NCBI GenBank assembly: GCA_017303355.1
Contig: JAFLCU010000005.1
Coordinates: forward strand, 62,001 to 126,000
Reading direction: 5' to 3'
From: Caulobacterales bacterium
GTDB lineage: Bacteria; Pseudomonadota; Alphaproteobacteria; Caulobacterales; Aquidulcibacteraceae
Length of the DNA stretch: 64,000 nucleotides
The notes under the pieces were generated by a model that was not told the origin of the DNA, searched no databases, and saw only the letters and a list, made by a program, of their open reading frames with translations. Positions 35,589-43,095 of the stretch are shown here, piece after piece. Made by a program: the position numbers and the translations under genes. Each line of letters starts with the position of its first letter. Positions within the stretch are counted from its first letter, which is position 1.

Positions 35589-36362
35589 ATGATCAATCCC
35601 TTCGCCCCGATCGGCCGTTCCACGCTCGGCATCTTCGCCGAGACCGGACGGTTTTCGATGTTCGCCGCGCGCGCGATCGCATCCATCTTTTCGCCGCCTT
35701 ATTTCGTCGGCCAACTCGGGCGCCAATGCTTTCAGATCGGCTACCTCTCGCTGCCCGTGATCGGCCTCACCGCCGTGTTCATTGGCGCAGCGCTCGCGCT
35801 CAACATCTATGTCGGCGGCGCGCGCTTCAATGCTGAGAGCTTCGTGCCGAACATCGTCGTGCTCGGCATCACCCGCGAACTCGGCCCCGTGCTCGCCGGC
35901 CTCATGCTTGCAGGCCGCGTCAGCGCCGGGATCGCGGCCGAGATCGGCACCATGCGCGTCACCGAACAGATCGACGCGATGACCACGCTCTCGACCGACC
36001 CGTTCAAATTCCTCATCGCCCCGCGCGTGCTCGCCGCCGTGCTGACGCTGCCGGTGCTCGTGCTTGTCGCCGACATTATCGGCGTCATGGGCGGCTATCT
36101 CGTCGCCGTGAACAGCCTCGGCTTCAACGGCGCGACCTATCTGCGCAACACGTTCAACTTCCTGGAAAACCAGGACGTGATCCTCGGCCTCGTGAAGGCC
36201 GCCGTGTTCGGCTTCATCATCGCCGTGATGGGCGCCTATCAGGGCTATAACAGCTCCGGCGGCGCCCTCGGCGTCGGCCGCGCCACCACCAACGCCGTCG
36301 TCGGCGCCATCGTGCTGATCCTGGCGGTGAACTATCTGATCACCGCGTTCTTCGTCGAATGA
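35589..36362 (+). CDS. mlaE: MlaE-family lipid ABC transporter permease
   Basis: Permease of an Mla-type system that moves phospholipids between outer and inner membranes. The 257-residue product has the MlaE layout: an amphipathic N-terminus, then FIGAALALNIYVGGARF, ITRELGPVLAGLMLAGRVSAGIAAEIGTMRVTEQIDAM (the family hallmark), VADIIGVMGGYLVAV, and a last helix VVGAIVLILAVNYLITAFF. The ATPase gene follows after a repeat-filled 199-base gap. No MlaD gene is seen nearby, so the periplasmic partner must be elsewhere. Confidence 0.92.
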   Translation: MINPFAPIGRSTLGIFAETGRFSMFAARAIASIFSPPYFVGQLGRQCFQIGYLSLPVIGLTAVFIGAALALNIYVGGARFNAESFVPNIVVLGITRELGPVLAGLMLAGRVSAGIAAEIGTMRVTEQIDAMTTLSTDPFKFLIAPRVLAAVLTLPVLVLVADIIGVMGGYLVAVNSLGFNGATYLRNTFNFLENQDVILGLVKAAVFGFIIAVMGAYQGYNSSGGALGVGRATTNAVVGAIVLILAVNYLITAFFVE

Positions 36363-36402
36363 TGATGCAAGCCACGTCTCCCTTGCATCGAGCACACGCG
36401 GC

Positions 36403-36546
36403 TCCCCCTCCCCGCGAGGGGAGGGGGTTGGGGGGCGGGGTGAACCTCCACGCCCACGGGTTCGCGATGCGCGCGTGCGCAAATCAGCGTCAAAGGCCGA
36501 TGCTTCTCCCCACCCCCTACCCCCTCCCCTCGCGGGGAGCGGAAGC
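36403..36546. repeat. C/G-run palindromic repeat, family C (copy 2)
   Basis: GCTCCCCCTCCCCGCGAGGG + GAGGGGGTTGGGGGGCGGGG at the left and CTCCCCACCCCCTACCCCCT + CCCCTCGCGGGGAGC at the right are mutually complementary. The element separates mlaE from mlaF, two genes whose products work in one complex, so it lies inside a likely operon. Confidence 0.75.
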
Positions 36547-36561
36547 GTCGAGCGCCGCATC

Positions 36562-37323
36562 ATGACCGCGAAACTCCAACTCATCGGCCTCAAGAAAAAG
36601 CTCCGCGGCCGCCAAGTGCTCGACGGAATCGATCTCGACGTCGCGCCCGGCACATCGCTCGTCATCATTGGCGGCTCGGGCCAAGGCAAATCGGTCACGC
36701 TGAAATGCACGCTCGGCCTCATGAAGCCCGACGCGGGGCAAGTGCTCGTCGACGGCGCCGAAATCACCAAAATGCCTGTCGAAATCCGCGCCCGCGTGAT
36801 GCGCAAATTCGGCATGCTGTTTCAGGGCGCCGCACTCTTTGACTCGCTCAGCGTCTGGGAAAACATCGCCTTTCGCCTGATCTACGCCGACAATCTCCCG
36901 CGCAAGGACGCGCGCGAACGCGCCATAGAGACGATGCGCAAAGTCCGCCTGGCGCCCGAATTCGCCGACGTGCGCCCGATCGAACTCTCCGGCGGCATGC
37001 AAAAGCGCGCGGGCCTCGCCCGCGCCATCATCGCCAAGCCCGACATTCTCTTCTTCGACGAGCCCACAACGGGCCTCGATCCGATCACCGCCGACGCCAT
37101 CAACGACCTCATCGTCGAAATGGTGAAAGAGCTGAATTGCGCCGCTGTCTCGATCACGCACGACATGCCTTCGGCGCGGAAAATCGCCGACGAGATCGCC
37201 ATGCTGCACAACGGCAAAATCGTCTGGCGCGGCGCCACGAGCACACTCGACGCCAGCGGCAACGCGATGGTCGACCAATTCGTCGCCGGCCGCGCCGATG
37301 GCCCGATCCAGGCTGTGGTTTGA
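36562..37323 (+). CDS. mlaF: MlaF-family lipid ABC transporter ATP-binding protein
   Basis: ATPase of the Mla-type lipid transporter. The 253-residue product has Walker A IGGSGQGKSVT (about residues 37-47), the Q-loop FQGAALFDSLSVWENIAF, signature IELSGGMQKRAGLARAI, Walker B ILFFDEPTTGLDP and the H-loop SITHDM. The Gly-Gln-Gly-Lys variant of the P-loop is common in MlaF. ATG 36562; the frame continues upstream through the repeat but homologous sequence starts here. Confidence 0.93.
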   Translation: MTAKLQLIGLKKKLRGRQVLDGIDLDVAPGTSLVIIGGSGQGKSVTLKCTLGLMKPDAGQVLVDGAEITKMPVEIRARVMRKFGMLFQGAALFDSLSVWENIAFRLIYADNLPRKDARERAIETMRKVRLAPEFADVRPIELSGGMQKRAGLARAIIAKPDILFFDEPTTGLDPITADAINDLIVEMVKELNCAAVSITHDMPSARKIADEIAMLHNGKIVWRGATSTLDASGNAMVDQFVAGRADGPIQAVV

Positions 37324-37358
37324 GGCGCAAGCACTCATATTGGAGCGAACGGTCTCTC

Positions 37359-37465
37359 TCACCCACCCCCGGGGCGACGCGCAGCGGCGAGCCCGGGGCC
37401 CATAAGCTCAAGCGTTCGTGTTCATGGGCCCCGGACTTGGCCTGCGGCCAATCCGGGGATGGGTG
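37359..37465. repeat. Two-arm palindromic repeat, family A (copy 4)
   Basis: The left unit is CACCCACCCCCGGGGCGACG to GAGCCCGGGGCCCATAAG. The right is CATGGGCCCCGGACTTGGCC to GGCCAATCCGGGGATGGGTG. The right unit is nearly identical to that of copy 1 at 3330-3370. It lies between mlaF and the next gene. Confidence 0.82.
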
Positions 37466-37534
37466 CGGAGAGCCGAATTAAAATGAGCGCAACACTTCAA
37501 TCCGTGTTCGACGATTTCGTATGAAGGCTCAGTC

Positions 37535-38008
37535 ATGAGCCCACCCACGCGCCCACCGCACTATGTCGGCAACGAAGATCACAATTGGCCGCTCCACGAT
37601 TGCGCCGGCTTCCTGATCGATACACTCGCAAGCTGGGCGCGTGAGCCGTACGAATTTCGCGGTCACGCCAATGGCCGCCTCTGGCGCCAGCGCGTCGATA
37701 AAGTCAGCGCGCGCCTGCTCTTCTTCTCGGACCTTGGCGACGGTCACATCGATCTCAGCATCGATCCCACCAACTGGGTCCGCGCCGAAGTCTTCGTCGT
37801 GGGCGAACTTAAATTTCGCGTTTGGCTCGAAGACCCCTACGAAGAAAAAGATTTCTGGCCCGATGGCGCGGATGGAATCACGCCGCCAAACGGCGACCCG
37901 CCCGGCCGCATCTCCAAACGCGGCCGCTGGCTCCAGCTCCGCCGCGCCGATTTCGGTTTGCCGCCGGGCGCAAGCCTATTCTGGGATGTCGCCGACATCT
38001 GGTCTTAG
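37535..38008 (+). CDS. Conserved-looking protein of unknown function
   Basis: A 157-residue soluble protein rich in Trp (at least nine) and acidic residues, with no signal peptide or membrane segment. Stretches such as HNWPLHDCAGFLIDTLASW, HIDLSIDPTNWVRAEVFV and FRVWLEDPYEEKDFWPDG suggest a compact beta fold. I do not recognise a family. The codon use resembles its neighbours. The upstream 70 bases hold a 13-codon mini-frame (37483-37524), and a hairpin spans the stop. Confidence 0.65.
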   Translation: MSPPTRPPHYVGNEDHNWPLHDCAGFLIDTLASWAREPYEFRGHANGRLWRQRVDKVSARLLFFSDLGDGHIDLSIDPTNWVRAEVFVVGELKFRVWLEDPYEEKDFWPDGADGITPPNGDPPGRISKRGRWLQLRRADFGLPPGASLFWDVADIWS

Positions 38009-38031
38009 AGCAGGTTTCAACATGCTCTAAG
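38004..38031. terminator. Hairpin covering both stop codons of convergent genes
   Basis: CTTAGAGCA and TGCTCTAAG are exact inverse copies around a 10-base loop (GGTTTCAACA). The left arm contains the TAG of the plus gene and the right arm the TAG of the minus gene. It may act as a bidirectional terminator; the A-G-A-G-C-A motif is also a recurrent intergenic element in alphaproteobacteria. Confidence 0.5.
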
Positions 38032-39226
38032 CGAACCGATCCAGCGCGAAAATCGCTTCATCCCTATCACGCTCGCCCGCCAGCATGCGAGCAATCACAT
38101 CCGCCGCGATCGCGCTAAAGGTCACGCCATTGCCGCCATAGCCGTATGCCGCATAAGCCCGCGGCGCGCCGGGAACAGCGCCAATCAACGGCAACGAATC
38201 CCGCGTCACGCCAAAGAAACCCGACCACGCCAATTCTATCGGCGCATCCGCCATCGCTGGCGCAAGCGCGGCGAGCTTTGCGCGCAATTCATCTATTTTC
38301 CGCGCCATCAGCGCGTCACGCGCGGCCGCGCTGATATTCTCTTCATCGGCGCCGCCAATCAGCACGCGCCCACCCGCACCGCGCATGTAAGCGTAGCTTT
38401 CCGACGCCTCCCATACGACAGCCGGCGCGCGCCAGGCCTGCGTCACCGCCGTCGCCAGCACCCAGGTCGAATTGATCGTGTGCCCCGCGCCTCTGACCAT
38501 TGGCGGCATCTCGTATCCCGTCGCCAGCACAAGCGAACCGGCGCGCAGCACGCCGCCATCATCCAATCGAACCGCGACTTCCGCCGCGTCCAGCGCATAC
38601 GAAAACGCGCCAACGCCCTCGCATAAAACCGCGCCGCGCCCGATCGCGGCCGCAAGCAAGGCGCGTGTCAGCGCCACCGGGTTCAAGATCGCCGCGCCCG
38701 GCGCCCGTAGAGCCGCGGCCGCGACGATATCCGCGCGCGCATAGAGTTCAGCCTCATCGCACCAGTGCGATTCCAAGCCGGCGCACGCACGTATCGCCGC
38801 CTCATCGCGCAGCGCCGCGCCATCCAGCATGTCTCCAGCCAGATAAAGACTCTCCTGATCGCGCCAATCACATTGCGCACCTAACGCGCGGCCCAAGGCG
38901 CGGATACCGCGCACCGCCTCATAACCTCGCCGAAACACGCTCGCCGCCGCTTCAAATCCAATGCGCTGCTCCAAGAGCACGAGCGGCTGATCGGTCTCCC
39001 ACAGCACCAGCGCCGTGGACGCCGCCGTCGCGCCGCGTTGCGCGCCGCGCCGGTCGATCACAACCACGCTATGGCCCTCGCGCGTCAGCCGCTCGGCCAG
39101 GAACGCACCGGTGACGCCCGCGCCAATGATCGCCACATCGCACCGCCCCGGCCTCGGCGCCATCGCCGGCCATCGCCATGCGGCGTCGTTCAGCTCCCAA
39201 AGCGTTACCCCCGAACGAATGTCCAT
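38027..39226 (-). CDS. FAD-dependent amine/amino-acid oxidoreductase (DAO family)
   Basis: A 399-residue flavoenzyme of the D-amino-acid-oxidase/glycine-oxidase type. The dinucleotide motif CDVAIIGAGVTGAFLAERL sits at about residues 29-47, followed by the FAD acidic contact VVVIDRR; the second FAD motif is SLVLATGYEMP, and the C-terminus has PLIGAVPGAPRAYAAYGYGGNGVTFS. A leading L-W-E-L-N-D segment resembles gamma-glutamylputrescine oxidase relatives, but the substrate is not clear. One-base overlap with the SemiSWEET gene upstream. Confidence 0.86.
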   Translation of the reverse strand: MDIRSGVTLWELNDAAWRWPAMAPRPGRCDVAIIGAGVTGAFLAERLTREGHSVVVIDRRGAQRGATAASTALVLWETDQPLVLLEQRIGFEAAASVFRRGYEAVRGIRALGRALGAQCDWRDQESLYLAGDMLDGAALRDEAAIRACAGLESHWCDEAELYARADIVAAAALRAPGAAILNPVALTRALLAAAIGRGAVLCEGVGAFSYALDAAEVAVRLDDGGVLRAGSLVLATGYEMPPMVRGAGHTINSTWVLATAVTQAWRAPAVVWEASESYAYMRGAGGRVLIGGADEENISAAARDALMARKIDELRAKLAALAPAMADAPIELAWSGFFGVTRDSLPLIGAVPGAPRAYAAYGYGGNGVTFSAIAADVIARMLAGERDRDEAIFALDRFA

Positions 39227-39501
39227 CAGTGCGCTTTGCCGTCGTCAAACTTCAGCCGCAGCGCCACGATCGTCAGCACAAGCGCCAGGCACACTGCGTT
39301 CGACACGATGATCGGCCACGAGCCTTGCAGCGCGCCGAACGCCGTCCACAATACGAACGCTGTCGCCGATACCGCGAACGTCCGCAGCGACACCGATGAA
39401 GCGTCCCGCTCACGCCAAATTTTCACGATTTGCGGCAGGAAACTCAGCATGGAAGCGACGCCCGCCGCCGTCCCAACCGCATTGATCCAGAATGGCGACA
39501 T
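39226..39501 (-). CDS. SemiSWEET-type PQ-loop transporter
   Basis: A 91-residue three-helix membrane protein of the SemiSWEET (MtN3/PQ-loop) family; dimers carry sugars. The key segment is SMLSFLPQIVKIWRERDASS with the Pro-Gln pair at the end of helix 1, then V-S-L-R and two further helices (FAVSATAFVLWTAFGAL; PIIVSNAVCLALVLTIVAL). The ATG at 39501 was chosen (MSPFWINAVG); a GTG-like longer start at 39531 adds an unconserved tail. It overlaps the flavoenzyme gene by one base. Confidence 0.85.
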   Translation of the reverse strand: MSPFWINAVGTAAGVASMLSFLPQIVKIWRERDASSVSLRTFAVSATAFVLWTAFGALQGSWPIIVSNAVCLALVLTIVALRLKFDDGKAH

Positions 39502-39568
39502 CGCTTGACCCTCATCGGGCAAAACGATCACGCGGTTTCTCTGTTCCCGGCCGACGCCGGCGCTCCAT

Positions 39569-39970
39569 TCATTTCAGCGCATCGGCCACGATCCGTGCGT
39601 GATCAAACGCCAGCCGCTTCCCGCGCCAATCGCGCACAAACGCGGCCGACGCCGCATCATCGCCGCCGCGCACCGCCGCGCCATCCCATTCCACCAGGAA
39701 CGCCACGCTCACAGTGTGCCCGCGCGGATCGCGCAATGGCTCGGAATACACGCCTATCAGCCGCGCCACGCGCCCCGAAGCGCCCGTCTCTTCCTTCAAT
39801 TCGCGCAACGCCGCCTGCTCGACCGTCTCGCCGACATCAACGAACCCGCCCGGCAGCGCATAACAGCCCTTAAACGGCTCATGCCCGCGCTCGATCAGCA
39901 GCAGCGCCCCGCTTGCATCAAACACGACGCAATCGACGCTCAGCAGCGGCGTCTTCGGCGGCCCGCTCAC
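39569..39970 (-). CDS. NUDIX hydrolase
   Basis: A 133-residue Nudix pyrophosphohydrolase. The Nudix box GGFVDVGETVEQAALRELKE + ETGA is intact (about residues 42-64), preceded by LLIERGHEPFKGCYALPGG and followed by SVAFLVEWDG. This layout resembles ADP-ribose pyrophosphatase/NADH-type members, but substrate cannot be read from sequence. Its ATG overlaps the stop of the glutathione peroxidase gene, suggesting one transcript. Confidence 0.9.
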   Translation of the reverse strand: MSGPPKTPLLSVDCVVFDASGALLLIERGHEPFKGCYALPGGFVDVGETVEQAALRELKEETGASGRVARLIGVYSEPLRDPRGHTVSVAFLVEWDGAAVRGGDDAASAAFVRDWRGKRLAFDHARIVADALK

Positions 39971-40446
39971 AGCGCCCGCGCAATCACGCTATCGAGCGCC
40001 TCTGGTTTCGCTGAAGGCGGAAAGCGCTTCAGCACGCGCCCGTCGCGGTCAATGAGGAATTTCGTGAAATTCCATTTGATCTTGCGGCCAAGCAAACCGC
40101 CGCCCTTTTCGCGCGTCAGAAAATCATAGAGCGGATGCGCGTTCGGCCCGTTCACATCGATCTTCGCGAACATCGGAAACGTCACGTCGTACGTAAGCGA
40201 GCAGAAATTCTTGATCTCTTCCGCGTTCCCCGGCTCCTGTTTGCCAAACTGATTGCACGGAAAGCCCAGCACCTCGACGCCCTGCGCCGCATATTTCCGA
40301 TGCAGCTCTTCCAGGCCCTTATACTGATACGTGAACCCGCACTGGCTGGCCGTATTCACGATCAGCAGCACCTTGCCGCGATATTCGCCAAGCGACCGCT
40401 CGTTCCCATCAATATCGCGCGCGGTGAAATCATAGATGCTGGTCAT
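39967..40446 (-). CDS. Glutathione peroxidase (Cys type)
   Basis: Thiol-dependent peroxidase of the GPx family, 159 residues. The catalytic tetrad is visible: Cys36 in NTASQCGFT (Cys, not selenocysteine), Gln70 in FPCNQFGKQEPG, and Trp125 with Asn in KIKWNFTKFLIDRDG. Cys64 could be a resolving partner, as in thioredoxin-dependent GPx. No signal peptide, so cytoplasmic. It is probably cotranscribed with the Nudix gene. Confidence 0.94.
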   Translation of the reverse strand: MTSIYDFTARDIDGNERSLGEYRGKVLLIVNTASQCGFTYQYKGLEELHRKYAAQGVEVLGFPCNQFGKQEPGNAEEIKNFCSLTYDVTFPMFAKIDVNGPNAHPLYDFLTREKGGGLLGRKIKWNFTKFLIDRDGRVLKRFPPSAKPEALDSVIARAL

Positions 40447-40573
40447 CCGCGTTGCGTATCAAAGCAGCGGCGGCGCGCCAACAATGACGCCGTGGCGCTT
40501 GCCCGAGGACGCTTTTAGTTCTATATTCGTTCTCGCGATTGTGAGCGCGCTCAGAGCGGCGCAGGATGTGACG

Positions 40574-40792
40574 ATGACAGTCTCGCTTCCCGAAGACATC
40601 GAACGCCGCCTCGAAGCAGAGGTCGCCGCCGGTCGCGCTGAAAGCGTGGAGGCCGCCGCCGCCGCGGTGATCCGCGCGCAACTCGCAAGCATGGATGATC
40701 TGCGCCGCAGTCTGGACGAGGCGGAAGCCGATTACGATCTGAACGGCGGCGTGCCTTGGGCGGATGTGCGCAAGCGGTTCGCTCGTGACTAG
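40574..40792 (+). CDS. ParD/CopG-type antitoxin
   Basis: A 72-residue acidic protein. The N-terminal strand MTVSLPEDIERRLEAEVAAG looks like a ribbon-helix-helix DNA-binding segment, and the C-terminal part (DDLRRSLDEAEADYDLNGG) is the toxin-wrapping tail typical of ParD. The ATG at 40574 is preceded by AGGATGTGACG. It overlaps the toxin gene by 8 bases, the usual antitoxin-first order. Confidence 0.8.
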   Translation: MTVSLPEDIERRLEAEVAAGRAESVEAAAAAVIRAQLASMDDLRRSLDEAEADYDLNGGVPWADVRKRFARD

Positions 40793-41093
40793 GATCGAGT
40801 TGGCGCGCCAAGCACGCGCCGATCTCGACGACATTGAAACCTATCTCCAACGCGAGGCAGGTTTGTTGTCGACACAGCGTATGCTGGCGCGCATCAGCGA
40901 CAAGATCGATCTCCTCACCGACTTTCCCGAACTCGGGGTGGAGCGCGAAGACCTCGGCCACCGCCGCGTTCTTCTGTGCCGTCCCTACATCATCATCTAT
41001 CGCTTACGCCCCAGCGGCGCCGACACTCTCCTCATCGTCCTGCGAATCGTGCACGGCGCACGCGATCTCCCAACTGTGCTATCGAGCGGATAA
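40785..41093 (+). CDS. ParE/RelE-type toxin
   Basis: A 102-residue basic protein of the RelE/ParE fold. ELARQARADLDDIETYL opens the first helix, then LLTDFPELGVEREDLGHRRVLLC and YIIIYRLRPSGADTLLIVLRIVHGARD, the standard ParE strand pattern; the H-G-A-R-D end is characteristic. ParE toxins inhibit gyrase. The GTG at 40785 lies inside the antitoxin reading frame (8-base overlap). The stop (TAA at 41091-41093) overlaps the radA ATG by one base. Confidence 0.85.
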   Translation: MTRIELARQARADLDDIETYLQREAGLLSTQRMLARISDKIDLLTDFPELGVEREDLGHRRVLLCRPYIIIYRLRPSGADTLLIVLRIVHGARDLPTVLSSG

Positions 41094-42457
41094 TGGCCAA
41101 AGACCACGTGTTCACCTGCCAGGCGTGCGGCGCGATCTGGCCCAAATGGGCCGGCAAGTGCGAGGCGTGCGGCGAATGGAATACGCTGGTCGAAGAGACC
41201 GCGCGCACCGCCGTGCCCGGCGCACTCGCCGCGCCCACCGGCAAGAAGAGCAAAGCGCTCGCCTTCGTTGAACTGGCAGGCGAAGCCGATCCGCCGCCGC
41301 GCCTGCCCACCGGCATTTCCGAATTCGACCGCGTCTGCGGCGGCGGCCTGGTGCCCGCCTCCGCCATCCTGATCGGCGGCGATCCCGGCGTTGGCAAATC
41401 CACGCTGCTGCTGCAAGCCGCCGCGGCCATCGCCCGCTCCGGCGCGCGCGTCGCCTACGTCACCGGCGAAGAAGCTGAAGCCCAAGTGCAAGACCGCGCG
41501 CGCCGCCTCAAAGCCACCGACGCCGACGTCCAACTCGCGGCCGAAACCGATCTCCGCAAAATTCTCGACGGCCTCAAAGCCTTGAAGCCCGACGTCGTCA
41601 TCGTCGACTCGATCCAAACGCTTTGGGCTGACGGCGTCGAAGCAGCCCCCGGCACGGTCGCGCAAGTGCGCGCCTGCGCGCATGAACTCGTGCGCTTCGC
41701 CAAGAAGAGCGGCAGCGTGCTCATCCTCGTCGGCCACGTGACGAAAGACGGCCAGATCGCCGGCCCGCGCGTTGTCGAGCACCTCGTCGACGCCGTGATC
41801 TATTTCGAAGGCGAGCGCGGCCTGCCGTTCCGCATCCTGCGCGCCGTCAAAAACCGCTTCGGCCCCACCGATGAAATCGGCGTGTTCGAAATGGTCGAGC
41901 AAGGCCTGGTCGAAACGCCGAATCCGTCGGCGCTCTTCATGGGCGGCGCCGGCGATCGCCCATCGGGCGCAGCGGTGTTCGCGGGCGTTGAAGGCTCGCG
42001 GCCCGTGCTTGTGGAAATCCAAGCGCTCGCGGCGCCCACCGCTTACGGCACGCCGCGGCGCGCCGTCGTCGGCTGGGATAGCGCGCGCCTCGCCATGATC
42101 CTCGCCGTGCTGGAAACGCGCTGTGGCCTCTCTTTCTCCGGGCGCGACGTCTATCTCTCCGTCGCCGGCGGCCTGCGCATCACCGAACCCGCCGCCGACC
42201 TCGCCGTCGCCGCCGCGCTCATCTCGGCACTGGTGGATCGGCCCTTGCCGTCACACAGCGTCGTCTTCGGCGAAGTCGCCCTCTCCGGCGAAATCCGCCC
42301 CGCAGGGCGAACGGATTTGCGCTTGAAAGAAGCCGCCAAACTCGGCTTCCAGTCCGCCTTCGCCCCAGCACAGAAAAAATCCGCTGGCGGCGGCGTCAAA
42401 GTGCGCGAGCTCAAACACATCGCCGACTTGGCGGCGGCTTTGGGTGTTGAGGATTGA
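41093..42457 (+). CDS. radA: DNA repair protein RadA
   Basis: RadA/Sms is a RecA-like branch-migration helicase in recombination. The 454-residue product has a zinc finger C-x2-C-x10-C-x2-C (C9, C12, C23, C26), Walker A GGDPGVGKSTLLL (about 102-114), Walker B VVIVDSIQTLW, the signature KNRFGPTDEIGVFEM, and a LonB-like C-terminal domain (SVAGGLRITEPAADLAVAAAL). Full length. The ATG is fused to the stop of the ParE-like toxin gene by one base, so translation may be coupled. Confidence 0.94.
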   Translation: MAKDHVFTCQACGAIWPKWAGKCEACGEWNTLVEETARTAVPGALAAPTGKKSKALAFVELAGEADPPPRLPTGISEFDRVCGGGLVPASAILIGGDPGVGKSTLLLQAAAAIARSGARVAYVTGEEAEAQVQDRARRLKATDADVQLAAETDLRKILDGLKALKPDVVIVDSIQTLWADGVEAAPGTVAQVRACAHELVRFAKKSGSVLILVGHVTKDGQIAGPRVVEHLVDAVIYFEGERGLPFRILRAVKNRFGPTDEIGVFEMVEQGLVETPNPSALFMGGAGDRPSGAAVFAGVEGSRPVLVEIQALAAPTAYGTPRRAVVGWDSARLAMILAVLETRCGLSFSGRDVYLSVAGGLRITEPAADLAVAAALISALVDRPLPSHSVVFGEVALSGEIRPAGRTDLRLKEAAKLGFQSAFAPAQKKSAGGGVKVRELKHIADLAAALGVED

Positions 42458-42492
42458 CGCCAATACGCGCGCGAAGCGCCGTGCTCTGCGCG

Positions 42493-42535
42493 CCCCATCC
42501 CCGGATTGGCGCATAGCGCCAATCCGGGGATGGGG
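42493..42535 (+). repeat. Single perfect hairpin of family A (copy 5)
   Basis: CCCCATCCCCGGATTGGCGC is exactly complementary to GCGCCAATCCGGGGATGGGG, with loop ATA. It begins 36 bases after the radA stop. It is a 20-base-pair stem with no T-run after it, so a strong RNA hairpin or a repeat rather than a classic terminator. Confidence 0.8.
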
Positions 42536-42552
42536 GAGTGTGCACGGTGAAA

Positions 42553-42802
42553 TGCGCAGCTCTTCGAAAGTTGGAGCGCGCCGCTCCGCGGCGCATGCGC
42601 GCTCGCGATCGCGGACATCTGCGCCGCCGATTCCTCATAAGCGGACCGCCGCCTTCCAGGCGGCATCCCAGCACACAACAACCGTGTGGAGCCCGCTCCA
42701 CGCGGCCAAACGTGCTGCGCCCAATATGGACCGCCGGCGCCCCCGCCGGCATGGCGCAAGTCTTCAAAGAATGGAGCGCGTCGCTCCGCGACGCATGCGC
42801 GG
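42553..42802. repeat. Paired D units around a family B arm
   Basis: GCGCAGCTCTTCGAAAGTTG + GAGCGCGCCGCTCCGCGGCG (42553-42592) and GCGCAAGTCTTCAAAGAATG + GAGCGCGTCGCTCCGCGACG (42754-42793) are about 85% identical direct repeats, both going on to CATGCGCG. Between them is one arm of family B (TATGGACCGCCGGCGCCCCC at 42724). Confidence 0.7.
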
Positions 42803-42858
42803 CGGAGCCGCGCGCTCCCTCCTTCTAAAGCCCGCTCCAAGCGGCGGCCGCAATCGTC

Positions 42859-42954
42859 TTGGACCGCCGGCGTCCCCGCCGGCGCGGTGCTTCGATTGGC
42901 GAAGATCGTGGTGGTTGAACCACCGAACGCCGGCGAGGACGCCGGCGGTCCAAG
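42859..42954. repeat. Palindromic repeat, family B (copy 4)
   Basis: TTGGACCGCCGGCGTCCCCG + CCGGCG on the left and CGCCGGCGAGGACGCCGGCG + GTCCAA on the right are exact inverse copies with a loop of about 45 bases that itself contains GTGGTTGAACCAC. It is the closest match to copy 2 at 35491. Confidence 0.85.
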
Positions 42955-43095
42955 ACGGCCATCGGCGCGTTACGGGCTTTCCAGGCGGGCCGGACGCGTT
43001 TAACGATTCACCATGCGCCAAGGCCCCGAGAACGGGCGCGCGTGGGCAAGCGGAAGCCGGGCAAGGGCGCCGCTCAAAGTGGGGAGCGTTGCAAG

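Larger units (their letters stand above)
42458..43095. other. 638-base intergenic repeat island (no gene seen)
   Basis: Between radA and cvpA I see no credible gene. The stretch is a mosaic of repeats: a family A hairpin (42493-42535), two copies of a D unit (42553-42602 and 42754-42802), one family B arm (42724-42752), a complete family B palindrome (42859-42954), and GC-rich fillers with CTCCAAGCGG/GCTCCACGCGG motifs. The last about 80 bases before cvpA (from 43015) may carry its promoter. Confidence 0.7.

Noticed and set aside
42458..43095. Possible CRISPR-like or tandem array
   Set aside because: Units are palindromic, of different families and irregularly spaced; there are no constant repeats with unique spacers and no cas genes.
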